From Perognathus longimembris pacificus (taxonomy: Eukaryota > Chordata > Mammalia > Rodentia > Heteromyidae), in NCBI RefSeq assembly GCF_023159225.1, contig NC_063174.1:43082191-43146190 (forward strand): DNA of 64,000 nucleotides, read 5' to 3'. Position numbers and translations under genes: made by a program. A model generated the notes under the pieces. The model saw only the letters and a list, made by a program, of their open reading frames with translations, ran no database searches and was not told the DNA's origin. Shown piece by piece: positions 1 to 11,725 of this stretch (within the stretch, counting starts at the first letter, position 1; each line of letters opens with the position of its first letter).

Positions 1-2
1 CC

Positions 3-110
3 TGTCACTTAACTTCCTCTTCTATAAAAGGGAAATGAAAACATTACATCCCCCTAAGGGTAGTCAGAAAGATTAAATGGCCATAAAAGTGTTCAAATAA
101 TGCCATGCAC
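3..110 (+). repeat. MIR SINE fragment
   Basis: It shows the MIR order: cacttaacttcctc, then an A-rich tataaaagggaaatg, then gattaaatgg and an atgc-containing end. It is diverged and old. Confidence 0.65.
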
Positions 111-502
111 AAAGAAAACCCTCACTGTCTGTTGGTTCTTGTAATTTTTGTAGTGTATGCTGAATAAAAGCTAAGTACACTTAAATTAACCCATAGGTAT
201 CCTAGGAAAGAGTAGAGATTCGTGTATTTGAGGTTGAGGCACTTCCTGTCCAAAATGTATATATATTTCCCAGAGTTCAATATGGTTGCAAATTCCATGT
301 AGTCCACATTAAGAGAGTACAAGAACTCGAACAGGCTCAAACTCATTCATGTCTTCTAAATTCACAACTCATTCCTTTCATACAATGCTGAGGTGGCTTT
401 AATGAGTCACTAGAATCTTCTCACTAACATCCCAGAGCTGAGCCCTTTTGTTGAGAGACTATCCTGTTCTTTCCCAATTCTATGAACAGATGGATCGAGA
501 GA

Positions 503-686
503 GCTAGGGGTAATGGTGTACGTCTGCAACCCAGCTATTCAGGAGGTAGAGTCGGGAAGATCATGTGTGATACCTGTCCAGGCAAAAAGGTAGCGAGACT
601 CTGTCTTGAAAACAAAAGGGCCAGGGGGTCTGGCCAAAGTGGCAGAGCATTTACTTTACATAATAGAGACCCTGGGTTCAATATGA
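503..686 (+). repeat. Old dimeric B1/ID-like SINE
   Basis: The left half resembles a 7SL/B1 monomer (cagctattcaggagg, then cctgtccaggcaaaaaggtagcgagactctgtct). The right half is tRNA-like (tggcagagcatt, then gggttcaat). It is clearly older than the Geo-type SINEs. Confidence 0.5.
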
Positions 687-987
687 AGTATTTTTACAAG
701 TGGATGGATGGTTGGACAGACAGATGGATGGGTATTTGAATGAACAAATGACAGTTTCTCCCTTCACAAAGCTGAGGCTAGGTAAGAGAGCCATATGTAC
801 TATTGTTCCTGAGAAGAGACTGAGCGCTGAAGTGTTGACCAGGTGACACTGGGACATGGATCAAAGCCCACCTGAGCACTGTGAAAGGAAATGAACTATG
901 ACCTCAGAAGACTTGGGATCCCTTCTAAGTGCTGGCATATGCTTGTATGACTATGCAAAATTTGTGACTATTGAACTTTTTATGGTT

Positions 988-1481
988 GTTCTGGTACTAG
1001 GGCTTGAACTAAAGGCCTAGGTGCTGTCCCTAAGGTTTTTTACTCAAGGCTAGTGCTCTTCCACTTTAACTTCAGCTCCACTTTCAGCTTTTTTGTTGGT
1101 TAATTGAAGATAAGAGTCTCATATTATCCAGGTGCTGATGGCTCACACCTATAATCCTAGGCTACTCAGGAAGCTGAGATCTGAGAATTCAAAAGCCAGA
1201 CGGTTCAAAGCCAGACGAGGCAGGAAAGTCCTTGAGACTCTTATCTCCAATTACCCACCCCCTCTCAAAAAAAAAAAAATGTGGAGCTGTGACTCCTAAG
1301 GGGTAGAGTGCTAACCTTGAGCAAAAACACTCAGGGGCAGTGCCCAGACCCTGAGTTCAGGCCCCACAACTGACAAAGAAAAGGAGGGGGGTTCTCTGAC
1401 TTTCCTGATCAGGCTGGCATCAAACCCTAATCCTCAGGTGGGAGTAGCTAGGATTATAGGCATGCGCCACTGGCACCTGGC
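988..1481 (-). repeat. B1-like/Geo SINE (-) split by a second SINE
   Basis: Antisense SINE parts at 988-1124 and 1390-1481 together make one element. It is interrupted by a sense copy of the same family at 1126-1382. The break lies inside the usual gataagagtctcatggactttcc module. Confidence 0.75.
1126..1382 (+). repeat. B1-like/Geo SINE (+), nested
   Basis: It begins ccaggtgctgatggctcaca and has the Geo-type right half ending in a gcccagaccctgagttcagg region and an A-rich tail. It is inserted into an older antisense copy. Confidence 0.75.
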
Positions 1482-1482
1482 T

Positions 1483-2830
1483 TATTATTGAATTTGACTC
1501 ATTTGTAAAGGAAAGATAAGATGTCAGCCTACAAGGCTGTTAACTAGTAGAGTACAATGAGTGCTAGTTCATTTCTCCAGCTGAGGACACATCCCAGTCC
1601 CTCTAGACTCTCCCTCTTGATCTGAAATCCAGGGAGATCTAGTAGCTTCTTAGCCTTATGTGTGTACAAGCTGCTTTGGAGGGCTATGTGCCCCTGAGTC
1701 TCTTGTGAGCCAAATGTAGTTATTATTCTTGATTTATAGACAGCTGAGGCAGTCAGAATGCAGAAGAGTGAAGTTCAAAACCACCTGCAGTCATTCAGGA
1801 ACCATGGGTCACAAGAGCATGGGAGGGGTGTCTAAGTCCCATTCCAGGGCCTCTCAATTGCCCTTATCTCCTGCAGAGTATGTCTTACATACAGCCTTTG
1901 ATGTCTTGGGAGTAAGGAAGGGCCACCATTTCAATTAAATTGGTCCCTAACATGTGAAATTACAAGATAATTATAAATACTTGTAAACCTATCTCATACT
2001 GTTTGAGAGTGGATGTACTGAAGGAATTCCTGAAAACAATTTCTCTTTGTTATCTTCCCTTTGGGAAACTCATTCATGGACTCTTTGCCCCTCTGGCCTT
2101 CAGGAGGTATTTGTGTCCTGCTTTCTGACACAGGAGACTCTGAGTGAACAGAGCCTATTTATTCTAACTTGCTCTGTCATCCCTAATGTACTGTCACACA
2201 AGTGACTTGCGATGCAGTGCTGGAAAGGAAACAATAAAATGCACAATTAAGAGTGTGGCTAATGCCTGCCAGGGAGTCAGGCTCTCTGGAGGTCACATTT
2301 CCCAGTGACATTTCCCACTGCCTGGGGACAGTTTCCCCATGGCCCACAGAAGAGCTCAGCTGTGGGATGCCTGCCTTGACCTTTATCCACATTGCCACAG
2401 AGTGAGAGGTTACGCAGAAAGTGAGGAGGAGAAAAATGAGGTGCTGGAGTTCCTCCACCTTGAGACCTAGGGACCCTCCACCTTGAGAATTGACCCGCTT
2501 GTCCCTTTCTGTGGGACTGATCTCTACTCAGCCTTCAGTCCAACCCTTGCTTCATGGAGCCTGTCTAATTTCTCTAATGCTGAATAACTTAGAATGATCC
2601 TACTGTGCTATCATTTTTCTGGTTTTTGAAGTGGGTTTAAGTCTTCCTGGTTCTCTCCATTGTGAAGACTGCAGGACTTGTGGCTTTCTAGGGTTCTTTT
2701 ATCAAATTCAATTGACTTGAGAAGAATGTCACTTTCTTACAGCTACACAGTCTCTGAATAGCGTACTATTACCTCATATTGCCAATAAATCGAGGTGGTG
2801 GTCTATTAGTCAAAATTTTCCAAGTAAATA
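1483..2830. other. Unique noncoding sequence
   Basis: About 1.3 kb with no recognisable exon, repeat or conserved motif. The short open frames show no protein-like features. Confidence 0.6.
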
Positions 2831-2839
2831 GAACCAATA

Positions 2840-3120
2840 AGACAGAAAAGGATGGAGTAGGTGAGGAGGAGGAAGGAGAAGGAAAAAGCCCATGAGGAGA
2901 TGAGGAGGAAGAGAGGAGAAGGAAAAGGAAAGAGCCCATGAGGAAAGAGGAGGAAGAGGAGGAGGAGGAGGAGAAAGAGGAGGAGGAGGAGGAGGAGGAG
3001 GAGGAGGAGGAGGAGGAGGAGGAGGAGGAGGAGGAGGAGGAGGAGGAGGAGGAGGAGGAGGAGAAAAAAAGAGCTGATGAGATGGTGAAGAAGAGGAAGG
3101 GCGAGATGAGAAGAAAGAGG
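2840..3120 (+). repeat. Polypurine tract with (GGA)n core
   Basis: Nearly 280 bases are almost pure A/G on the + strand, with an uninterrupted GGA core at about 2973-3062. It yields spurious poly-Glu, poly-Ser and poly-Pro open frames. Confidence 0.95.
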
Positions 3121-3474
3121 TTTCTAAGGAATTGGCGCTTGTGATTATGGAAGCTAACAAGTCCAGGTCTAAATGCTGTCAAGCAATGGAATTCTTTCCC
3201 CCTTTATGAGAGGGTCAACTTTTAGTCCTTCATGTCTTCATCTCATTTGAATAGGCTCATCCATGTTGGAACCGACAATCTGTGTTATTTAATTCGCAGA
3301 TTCAGAGTTTATTACCATACCAAACATCCTCACAGAGATATACAGATAATGTTTGACTGGTTATCTGGGCAGCCCATAGCTCAATCAAGTTAACACATAA
3401 AGTTAACCACCTCACTGTTGAAAAAGTAGGATAAAGAGCCAGCATGCTATGAGTTCAGTCATGTGCCGGGCATT

Positions 3475-3477
<3 letters not shown>

Positions 3478-3529
<52 letters not shown>
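3478..3529. repeat. (CT)n microsatellite
   Basis: About 26 perfect CT units. Confidence 0.97.
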
Positions 3530-3532
<3 letters not shown>

Positions 3533-3737
3533 GTCACGCTGCCAGGTGTGGCAAATCCTGGTTCCCACTAGAGGCTGTTTTTCCATTGTGCCTAGCTTAG
3601 ATGATCCTAACTGTGACCTTTTCACAAGCAGCTCATCAAATAACTCCAATGGCAGCAAAAACTAGAGCACCATTTGCAACAGGTGCATGAGACACAGCCT
3701 TGTTGAGGACTATAGTAGAGACATTTGACCTCGTTGA

Positions 3738-3944
3738 TTTTTTTTTTTTTTTGCCAGTCCTGGGCCTTGGACTCAGGGCTGAACACTGTCCCTGGCTTCT
3801 TTTTGCTCAAGGCTAGCACTCTACCACTTGAGCCACAGCGCCATTTCTGGCCTTTTCTATATATGTGGTGCTGAGGAATCAAACCCAGGGCTTCATGTAT
3901 ATGAGGCAAGCACTCTTGCCACTAGGCCATATTACTAGCCCCAC
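3738..3944 (-). repeat. IDL-Geo SINE (-)
   Basis: It is full length in antisense: a T-run, the Geo half (agtcctgggccttggactca) and the ID-like half ending at ccactaggccatattactag. It is flanked by an 11-bp duplication, gacctcgttga / gaccttgttga, with one mismatch. Confidence 0.9.
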
Positions 3945-4283
3945 GACCTTGTTGAAAAAGCTACATCTAAGTTCCTGCCGGGCTGTCCTGGCTATTCCTA
4001 TTCTTGGAGGAGCTCACTAATATAATCCCATGTGAAAGGAGCATAGAGAAAGCAGGTTGCAAATAAGCTGTGAAGTACAAAAGTTGGCTTTCTTTGGATC
4101 TGTCAAGCTACAGAGGCTCATGCCACAATGCCCTACTTGCACCCAGGTGAAAAATGAGTTCCAGCAGAGAAGCTGCTCGGCCCTGCACTAGAGCAGTGCT
4201 CAGAGGTGGGTGGAGTGGACTTCAGAATGGAACCCAGTGTGCATGGGCATCACAGCAAACCTTGCTTTAAGAAAAAGATCAAG

Positions 4284-4489
4284 GAGCTGGGAACGTGGCT
4301 TAGTGGTAGAATGCTTGCCTAGCACACATGAAGCCCTGGGTTCAATTCCTCAGCACCACATATACAGAACAAGCTGGAAGTGGCACTGTGACTCAAGTGG
4401 CAGAGTGCTAGCCATGAGCAAAAAGAAGCCAGGGACAGTGCTCAGGCCCTGAGTTAAAGCCCCAGGACTGGCAAAAAGAAAAAGAAAAA
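4284..4489 (+). repeat. IDL-Geo SINE (+)
   Basis: The ID-like left half has the B box gggttcaattcc. The right half runs from ctcaagtggcagagtgctag to ccccaggactggc with an A-rich tail. Confidence 0.9.
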
Positions 4490-4494
4490 GGTTA

Positions 4495-4668
4495 AGCTGA
4501 GTGCTGGTGGCCCATACCTATAATCTTAGCTACTCAGGATACTAAGATATAAGTAGAGCCATTGGAAGCCATCCCAGGAAGAAGGAAAAAGGAAAAAGGA
4601 GGAAGAACAGGAGGAAGGCAAAGGAGGAAGAGGAAGAGGAGGAGGAAGAAGAGGAAGAAGAAGATGAT
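4495..4668 (+). repeat. B1-like SINE fragment and purine-rich tract
   Basis: A truncated B1-like left half (gtgctggtggcccatacc) runs into an A/G-rich GAA/GGA simple repeat. Confidence 0.65.
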
Positions 4669-5199
4669 GATAATTAATTAGGATTGTGTTCTGAATGATA
4701 AAGGAAATCACTCGAATTTTCTAAGGTGACCAGAGGATTCGCCAAACCCCATTGCAGAAGCACCTCTGGCATAGGGAGAGCCGTGTGGGCAGCATTTTCA
4801 GAGCTGGGGCTCTGGCATCACTGGAAGGACACCCCACTGCTGGGTTTCCTAACCATCCGGAGGCAAAGATAAAGTTTTAGGGCAAACCAGGCTTGTGGAT
4901 CTCAAGAAATGGACTCTACTAAACAAAAACCCAGAAGCCATTTGGGGAAGGGACAGCAGACATGTCACAGTGCAAATCGTGGCAGATTGGACCCACTTCT
5001 GTCAAGCTGGGGGTAGCCCAGGATTCTGTCCTCTCTGTGTTAAAATGCTGAGCATTTCGATCAGTCCAGGGTAGGGTGGAGCTGACAGTGGGCTGGGGTG
5101 GATGGATGAATAACTCTGCGGCCAGGTAGACTGTGAGGGTAAGGAGGGGAGGGAGGAACGGCAGGACAGACAACAAAGCAGGACTCTGCAAGGCTCACC

Positions 5200-5420
5200 A
5201 CTCCAGAGCTGAACTTGCAGCTTTGACAAAGCTGACTTTAAGCCGACCTTCAGCCGCGCTTCTTAGCAATGTACACTGGGCAATCGCTGGTAAATCTTTA
5301 TTAATTTTAATTGGCGGCACCCATTTATAAGAACCATTAAAAAGGATAAATTGAGCCCATCCGGCGTAATGTCTTTTGTTAATTAGTTTGTCAGCACTGT
5401 TTTAATATCCCCTAATGACT
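5200..5420. promoter_or_regulatory. Candidate conserved noncoding element
   Basis: This unique block contains a palindrome-like agctttgacaaagct, homeodomain-type sites (attaattttaattgg, gttaattagt), the AT core ccatttataag and scattered CpGs in an otherwise CpG-poor area. That composition is typical of deeply conserved enhancers. Conservation itself was not tested. Confidence 0.4.
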
Positions 5421-6009
5421 TCATATTTCAGACCTGACATTAAAGGAGACGCTGTGAGAAAGGAAATGGTCTTATCTCAGTGCACTCTACCGTTTTTCTT
5501 TTTTGAACAAAAAGTGTCCTTCCAAATGCTGACCAAGGTTAGGTGTCATTTCATTCTCAAAGGTAGCTGGTTGGAGACGTTAAAGGCCCCCAATTTCTGT
5601 ACCCAGGTCTTACCCCTTCATAGTTTCTCAAATTCCCTCTTCCTTCCAACCATCTGAGCCCCACTCTCAGCATCTTGTTCATTTCTTTTTTCCCTACTTC
5701 CTTCATTTATTCAGCAATTACTTATTGAGCCCCTCAGTCTCAGAGAGATAACTTGGGATAAAGTCAAGCAGGATGTGGATACTGAAAAACAAAACAGAGA
5801 GATACTTTCTAGGGGGAAAAAAAAGACCTAAAAGTTGTGTATTCTCTATTGGTCTTCTTCAAAGAGTCAAAGCCAAATTCAAAGTATTTTTGCTTTGTTG
5901 GCAAACAAACTAAGGAAAAGATGAAAAAAGAAAGACAAGTAGATAAAAGATAGTGTTTAGCTCCTGGTCCAAACAGTTTGGCTCTAAATTCAGATGAAAA
6001 TCCTAACTG
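5421..6009. other. Unique noncoding sequence
   Basis: No gene or clear repeat was recognised; there is an A/T-rich stretch near 5815-5960. Confidence 0.5.
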
Positions 6010-6255
6010 AGCCAGGCATCCATGGCTCATGCCTGTGATCCTAGCTACTCAGGGGGGTGAGATCTGAGAATCATAGTTCAAAGCCAGACTGGGCAGGAAA
6101 TTCCATGAGAGTCTTAATTCTAATTAACTACCCGCAAAAAGCTGAAAGTGAAGCTGTGGCGCAAGGGACAGAGTGCTACCCTTTAGAGAGAGAGAAAAAA
6201 AAAAAGTTCAGGGAGAGAATCCCAGAGTTTGAGCCTCAGGACTGGCAGACAATAA
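6010..6255 (+). repeat. B1-like/Geo SINE (+)
   Basis: It runs from gagccaggcatccatggctc through gatctgagaatcatag to gagcctcaggactggcag. Confidence 0.8.
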
Positions 6256-6601
6256 AAGAAAAAAAGGAAATCTGACACCAAGTATTCTTCGTGAAAATGG
6301 AGAGAAAGGGAGGGGGAGAGAGGAAGAGGAGAGGTAGGAGGAACAGGAGAGGAGGGAGGAGAGGGAACCTGGGGTGGGGAGAAGAGAGAGAGAGATTTTA
6401 ATCTTAGGGTCACTGCTTTACCACCCCCATTACAGTCCAGGAGATGCATAAAAGGAAATACTGGAATTCTGGAAGCTTCCAGAATTCTTGTAGACACTAA
6501 ACCAAAATTAGCTTTGCTAATGTGTAATGAAAAGGTTTTTTTCTCCCTCCCTCCATCCGTCCATCCCTCCCTCCCTCCCTCCCCCCACCCCCACCCCCCA
6601 C
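6256..6601. repeat. Purine-rich then CCT/CCCT-rich low-complexity stretches
   Basis: There is a GGA/GAGA-rich stretch at about 6297-6395 and a C/T-rich (ccct)n tract at 6542-6600, with unique sequence between. Confidence 0.7.
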
Positions 6602-6699
6602 TTGGTCTGCATGTCCCAGGGCCACTGACACTAGGGGTCAAGAGCAAGGGGTCATTCTAAAGAGTGAGGGGAGGTTGTTGGCTGCTCGTGTGGGCTTCT

Positions 6700-7085
6700 G
6701 GGCCTTCTGCATGTTGGATCATGGCAGATGTCTTTGCTTGATTACATAAATTTAAAGGCAATATTATCTAACTCCAGCTGAATTACCCTCACAAAAAGAC
6801 AATTAGGAATTGCAGCTTAAACCACGAGTTGACATGAAAAATGAGATCTGAAACTGCCTCCACTCCTTCTACAAGCTCTTTGTCAACCAATCGAGATAAA
6901 ATACAAATAATGTTGGTCTAAACATATTTGACAAGCAATTGGTAAAAGAAAATAGATATGAAATATTATTAAGCAGACTATTTAAAATGTGTATTTATAC
7001 CCACTATGACTCCCAGTAAACGTTACTATATGTAGCCTGTGCCTTCAGATATTAACTTAGGATTGTGTCATTAATATGTGCTTTA
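6700..7085. promoter_or_regulatory. AT-rich candidate conserved noncoding element
   Basis: This unique block has many homeodomain- or POU-like cores (gattacataaatttaaagg, acaattaggaattg, tcattaatatg) and no repeat signature. It sits between SINE-rich stretches. Confidence 0.35.
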
Positions 7086-7134
7086 TGGATAGACATAAAT
7101 GTAGGTGCCTGCATGTCCCCCCCTCCAATTCTTT

Positions 7135-7352
7135 GGGGTTTTTTTTGTTTGTTTGTTTTTTTCCAGTCCTGGTCCTTGGACTCAGGGCCTGAGCACTGTT
7201 CCTGGCTTCTTTTTGCTCAATGCTAGCACTCTACCACTTGAACCACAGTGCCACTTCTGGCTTTTACTATAGATGTGGTGCTGAGGAATTGAACCCAGGG
7301 CTTCGTGTATCCGAAGCAAGCACTCTACCCACTAGGCCATATTCCTAGCCCT
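7135..7352 (-). repeat. IDL-Geo SINE (-) with 11-bp TSD
   Basis: It is full length in antisense, flanked by identical tccaattcttt copies at 7124-7134 and 7353-7363. Confidence 0.93.
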
Positions 7353-7363
7353 TCCAATTCTTT

Positions 7364-7605
7364 TTTGTTGTTGTTGTTGGTTGTGGGCTTGAACTCAGTG
7401 CCTAGGTGCGGTTCCTAAACTCTTTTGTTCAAAGCTAGTGCTCTACCACTTTGAGCTACAGCTACTCTACTGGATTTTGAGTGGTTAATTGCTGATAAGA
7501 GTCTCAAGGGGACTTTTCTGCCTAGGCTGGCTTTGAACCTCAATCCTCAGACCTCAGTCTCCTGAGTAGCTAGGATTACAGGTGTGAGCCACCAGTGTCA
7601 TGCCT
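7364..7605 (-). repeat. B1-like/Geo SINE (-)
   Basis: It runs from a T/G-rich tail through gggcttgaactcagtgccta to ctgagtagctaggattacag and gtgagccaccagtgtcatgc. Confidence 0.85.
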
Positions 7606-7819
7606 CAATTCTTACTGATAAGGCATCAACTATAAAAGTATGTCTTGGAAAGAAAAAAAGGTGCCTAGAGGCCTACTTCATGTGGGACGCTTCACAAGTA
7701 CATAGTTCCACGGATTCTCAATGACCCAATGACCTCGTAGGGTTCTTCCAAAGATGAGATATAAAGCACTGAAAGTGTCCATTACAAAGCCTGGCACTGG
7801 GTGTGAACATATCAGAGAT

Positions 7820-8090
7820 GGCGCTATCTATCATCATCACTATCACTACTATCTCACTAACCATCACCACCTACTACCATTATCCTCACCACCATCCTCT
7901 TCACCCTCACCAGACCCACTACCACCATCACCGCCACCATTGTCTTCATCATCACACCACCAGGCAGTATTCCAGGATCCCTCTCAACACAACATGCAGC
8001 AGTGATTGAATCACTGAAGATTAAGTGTATGTGTATGTATGCATGTACACACACACATACAGACACACACACACACACACACACACACCT
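7820..8090. repeat. CAC/CAT-rich simple repeat and (CA)n
   Basis: An imperfect CAT/CAC trinucleotide-like tract lies at 7829-7960, then a (CA)n run at about 8045-8089. Confidence 0.85.
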
Positions 8091-8239
8091 CATACTCACT
8101 GGAGAAGAGGTGGATAATCATTTCTTGCAGGGCTTGAAGCTTTCTGGATACACTGTCTCAGGAGAAGAAATTTCTCATCTGTCCTGGGAATGGAATTGTT
8201 AGATCATACACAAAGAAAGGATGTGTGCAGGGTATTAGG

Positions 8240-8472
8240 AAGCCACACAATGCTCACGCCTATAATCCTAGATACTCAGGAGGCTGAGATCTGAGGATTG
8301 TGGTTTGAAGCCAGCCTGGGCAGAAAAGTCCCCGTGAAATTCTTATCTCCAATTAACCACCAGAAAATAGAAAGTGGTGATATGGCTTCAACTGGTAGCG
8401 TGCTAGCCTTGAGCATGAGAGCTCAGGGACAGCACCCAAGCCCTGAGTTCAAACCCCATAACAGACAAAAAC
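8240..8472 (+). repeat. B1-like/Geo SINE (+)
   Basis: It runs from gctcacgcctataatcctag through ccaattaaccaccagaaaat to gagttcaaaccccataacag. Confidence 0.85.
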
Positions 8473-8499
8473 AAACACCCACACAACTAGTTTCCAGGG

Positions 8500-9980
8500 T
8501 CATCTGCCACTTTCCATTGCCCACAGCGATGTAAATGATCCAGTTCCTACACATCCCTACCAACACATTCTAACTTTAGCCATTCTTCAAATGTGTGTCT
8601 TGTCACTTTCAATTACATCTCCCTTATAACTAATGGCACTCAGCTTCTCTTCGTGCATGTTTTTCCTGTATACATCTCTGGTGAAATACCTGCTGGTTAT
8701 TTTACCATATTTAAAAAAAATTAATATCCTCTTTTACTATTGAGTTTTGTGAATTATTTTAATGTTCTAGATGCAAGTCTTTTGTTGTTTTGATCCTAAA
8801 TATATTTACTAGCCATTCTTACTTCTTCTGAAAACTGTCTGTTCATTTCATTGGCACATTTGTTCTTTGGGTGTTTAATTTTCTGATCTCTTTATATATT
8901 CTGGATCTTAATCCTTTATCTGTTGAATAGCTGGTGATGATTTTCTCCAATTCTGTGATGTCAGTGAGCCAAGCTTCTGGTAGGCAAAAAAAAAAAAAAA
9001 TTCTGGTCTTACTTTTAAATCCAAAGTGCTGTTTCACCTCACTTGATTGGAAAATAGAGATAATTAATACTCCATGCTAATATTGAGAAGTATATAATAT
9101 TTCTTGCCATTTTGCTATTTTTGTAATGTTTGCTTCTTTTTTAATCTTCCTTTGTTAGTTTTCTCTTCTGGTGGAATTTTCTTTCCTATATTGTCTTGAT
9201 GGTATGTATCTTCCTCTTCTGTGTATAGAATCCCTTAAGTATATCTTCTGCAGTGCTAATTGAGTGGTCATGAGTTCCTTTATTTTTTTCTTTACCATGG
9301 CACTCTTTCATTTCCCCTGCAGTTATGAAAAAATAGCTTCAAGATAATTCACATAGGTTGATTATTATTTTCTCTAAGAGCTTGGGATATGTTATTCCAT
9401 GCCTTCCTTTCTTTGTTTCACTTTTTTAAAAAATCTATTGTTATTCTGATGGGTATGCCTTTCTCTGTGACTTATTGCTTCTCTACTTCAGTCTTCTATA
9501 TTCTTTCTTGTTCTGTATATTTAGTATTTTAACTATAATATATCTAGACATGTTTCTTATTTTGCCTGTTTGGTGTTCTGCGAGCCTCCTTTTCCTGCAT
9601 CTTCTTCTCTTTCTCAGGTTGGAGATGTTTTCTGCTATTATTCAACTGAATGTGTTTTTCTGTGTCTTTAGCTTGTATCTCTTCTCCTTATTTTACTCCC
9701 ATGATTCATAAGTTTGGTCTTTTGATTTGTTCCCAGAGGTCTTGTATCTTCTTTTTATATTTTCTTAGTATTCTTAGTTTGTCTCTGGCTGATTGATCTA
9801 ATTCCTCTACCTAGCTTTGATCCTGACACTGTATTTTCAACTCATTTCATTCTCTTAGTAAGACTTTCAAATGGGATTTCGGTCTGATTTTTTTTTAAGA
9901 TTTCTATATTTTTATTGATCTCCTCTTTCATATCCTACCTTGTCCTCCTTATTCTATTCATTCCTTATTTGCACAAATAC
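8500..9980 (-). mobile_element. Old L1 LINE fragments, antisense
   Basis: Read on the minus strand, 8843-8980 encodes TDKGLRSRIYKEIRKLN, the well-known L1 ORF2 region near RIYKEL, broken by an A-run frameshift. The surrounding AT-rich sequence to about 9980 has the character of antisense L1. It is decayed and cannot be active. Confidence 0.75.
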
Positions 9981-9984
9981 ATTG

Positions 9985-10180
9985 TTATATTACAAGCCTC
10001 TGAAAGAAATTAGCTGTCAACCTATATTAATGTATCCAGAAAAATCATCCTTTATAATTGAAGGAGAAATTTGAAAAAAAAAAAAAAAACAAAACTACCA
10101 CATTAAGCAAAAGCTAAAGGAATTCATGACCATTAAGCCAGCACTGCAGAACTGAATTCATCTAGGTACTTTTACGTGCC
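9985..10180 (+). mobile_element. L1-related fragment (+)
   Basis: Here gaaattagctgtcaacctat and ttgaaggagaaatttg with a following A-run and aagctaaaggaattcatgac resemble a common L1 internal module in sense orientation. Confidence 0.5.
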
Positions 10181-10328
10181 CTCTTTAATTTTATTAATGA
10201 TTCTTATCATTGTGCTTTGGAGTTCATTGTCTAGAATTTCATTTGCTTCACTATCATTTAAGTCTTGCATTATAAAATTGTTGACTTTTGGAGGAGAGAC
10301 ACTGCCTTCTTTTTTTTCATTAACTTTT

Positions 10329-10596
10329 TTTTTTTAGCTTTCTTTTTTTTTTTCTTTTTTCTTTCTTTTTTTTTTTTTTTTGCTTGTGTGTTTTGTTTTG
10401 TTTTTGCCAGTCCTGGGCCTTGGACTCAGGGCCTGAGCACTGACCCTGGCTTCTTTTTGCTCAAGGCAAGCACTCTGCCACTTGAGCCACAGCGCCACTT
10501 CTGGCCATTTTCTATATATGTGGTGCTGGGGAATTGAACCCAGGGCTGCATGTATACAAGGCAAGCATTTTTGCCACTAGGCCATCTTCCCAGCCC
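10329..10596 (-). repeat. IDL-Geo SINE (-) with long T tail and 13-bp TSD
   Basis: It is antisense with about 75 bases of T-rich tail, flanked by identical ttcattaactttt at 10316-10328 and 10597-10609. Confidence 0.92.
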
Positions 10597-10609
10597 TTCA
10601 TTAACTTTT

Positions 10610-10900
10610 AAAAAGAAAATTTATTGTTATTGTAAAGATGATGTACATAGAGTTACAGTTACATAAGTCAGGTTATGAATACATTTCCTTTAGGACAATA
10701 TCACCCCTTTCCTCGCTCTCTCATTTTTCCCTCCTATCCCCACCCACAAGTCATATAGTTAATTTCCAACATAGTGTCTAGCACCACTGCTACATTTGTT
10801 TGCCTTCTTTTTCATATTAATTGTCTTTCTACATTGGGATTTGTACATTTGAGGCCAAGGTATTGTTGGAAATTTTCATCATTTCTAGTCTTTCAGTTGA
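10610..10900 (-). mobile_element. L1 3'-region fragment, antisense
   Basis: The stretch from gttacagttacataagtcag through acaatatcaccccttt to cccacccacaagtcatatag is shared with 20915-21130 in this window, and the start with 55680, so it is dispersed L1 3' material. Confidence 0.65.
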
Positions 10901-11272
10901 AATAATCTTTATGTTCAAGCAAGCCACTGACGTGACTGAATTGAGGGCTTATTCTCACCATTGGATTTGTGGGGGGGGTGGCTCAGTGGTCAAGTCATTG
11001 TCCATATACTCAGAGCACTGTGCCTGGCCCCCAGCACTAGTCAGACCAAGGTAAATTAGCAGATGCTTCTGGTAGAAGGGTCAGTTGTCTACACCTGGGC
11101 TGCTTTCATTCTAGAGGCTTCTGAATTCTCTATGTAATAGCTTTGTGTAATGTGCAGTGGACCTATCGTTGGCTGCCTGTGGGCCAGGCAGATTCCCATT
11201 TTCTCCACACACACTTCCAGTTTGTGTCCCCAGGAGACGACAACCTTCTAAAGCATCAAAAAGCAAATGAAG

Positions 11273-11480
11273 GGGGCTGGGGATATAGCCTAGTGGCAAG
11301 AGTGCCTGCCTCGGATACACGAGGCCCTAGGTTCGATTCCCCAGCACCACATATACAGAAAACGGCCAGAAGCGGCGCTGTGGCTCAAGTGGCGGAGTGC
11401 TAGCCTTGAGCGGGAAGAAGCCAGGGACAGTGCTCAGGCCCTGAGTCCAAGGCCCAGGACTGGCCAAAAAAAAAAAAAAA
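11273..11480 (+). repeat. IDL-Geo SINE (+), young, with 15-bp TSD
   Basis: It retains CpGs (cggccagaagcggcgctg, gtggcggagtg, gagcgggaag) and the B box ggttcgattcc, and ends in an A-run. The duplication aaaaagcaaatgaag is perfect at 11258-11272 and 11479-11493. It is among the best preserved copies. Confidence 0.96.
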
Positions 11481-11493
11481 AAAGCAAATGAAG

Positions 11494-11725
11494 CCAGACA
11501 CCAGTGACTCACATTGTAATCCTAGCTACTCAAGAGGCTGAGATCTGAGGATCACGATTCAAAGCCAGCCTAGGCAGGAAAGTCTGTAAGACTCTTATCT
11601 CCAATTAGCCACCAGAAAACAGGAAGTAGGGCTGGTGCTCAATGTGGTAGTCCTATCCTTGAGCAGAAAAGCTTACAGATAGTTCCCAGGTCCTGAGTTC
11701 AAGACCAATGATTACAACAAAAATC
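11494..11725 (+). repeat. B1-like/Geo SINE (+)
   Basis: It runs from ccagacaccagtgactcaca through caattagccaccagaaaaca to cctgagttcaagacc. Confidence 0.85.

Noticed and set aside
2769..3182. Open frames of poly-Ser, poly-Pro and poly-Glu
   Set aside because: They are translations of the (GGA)n tract in different frames. The same applies to 38886-39327.
3566..3580. cccactagaggctg as a CTCF site
   Set aside because: One G is missing from the core, so the spacing is wrong.
8843..9037. 64-residue minus-strand protein
   Set aside because: The second half is decayed L1 ORF2 and the first half crosses an A-run; it is a repeat fragment.
11273..11480. tRNA-like A and B boxes
   Set aside because: They belong to SINEs; there is no cloverleaf-capable full tRNA with acceptor stem.
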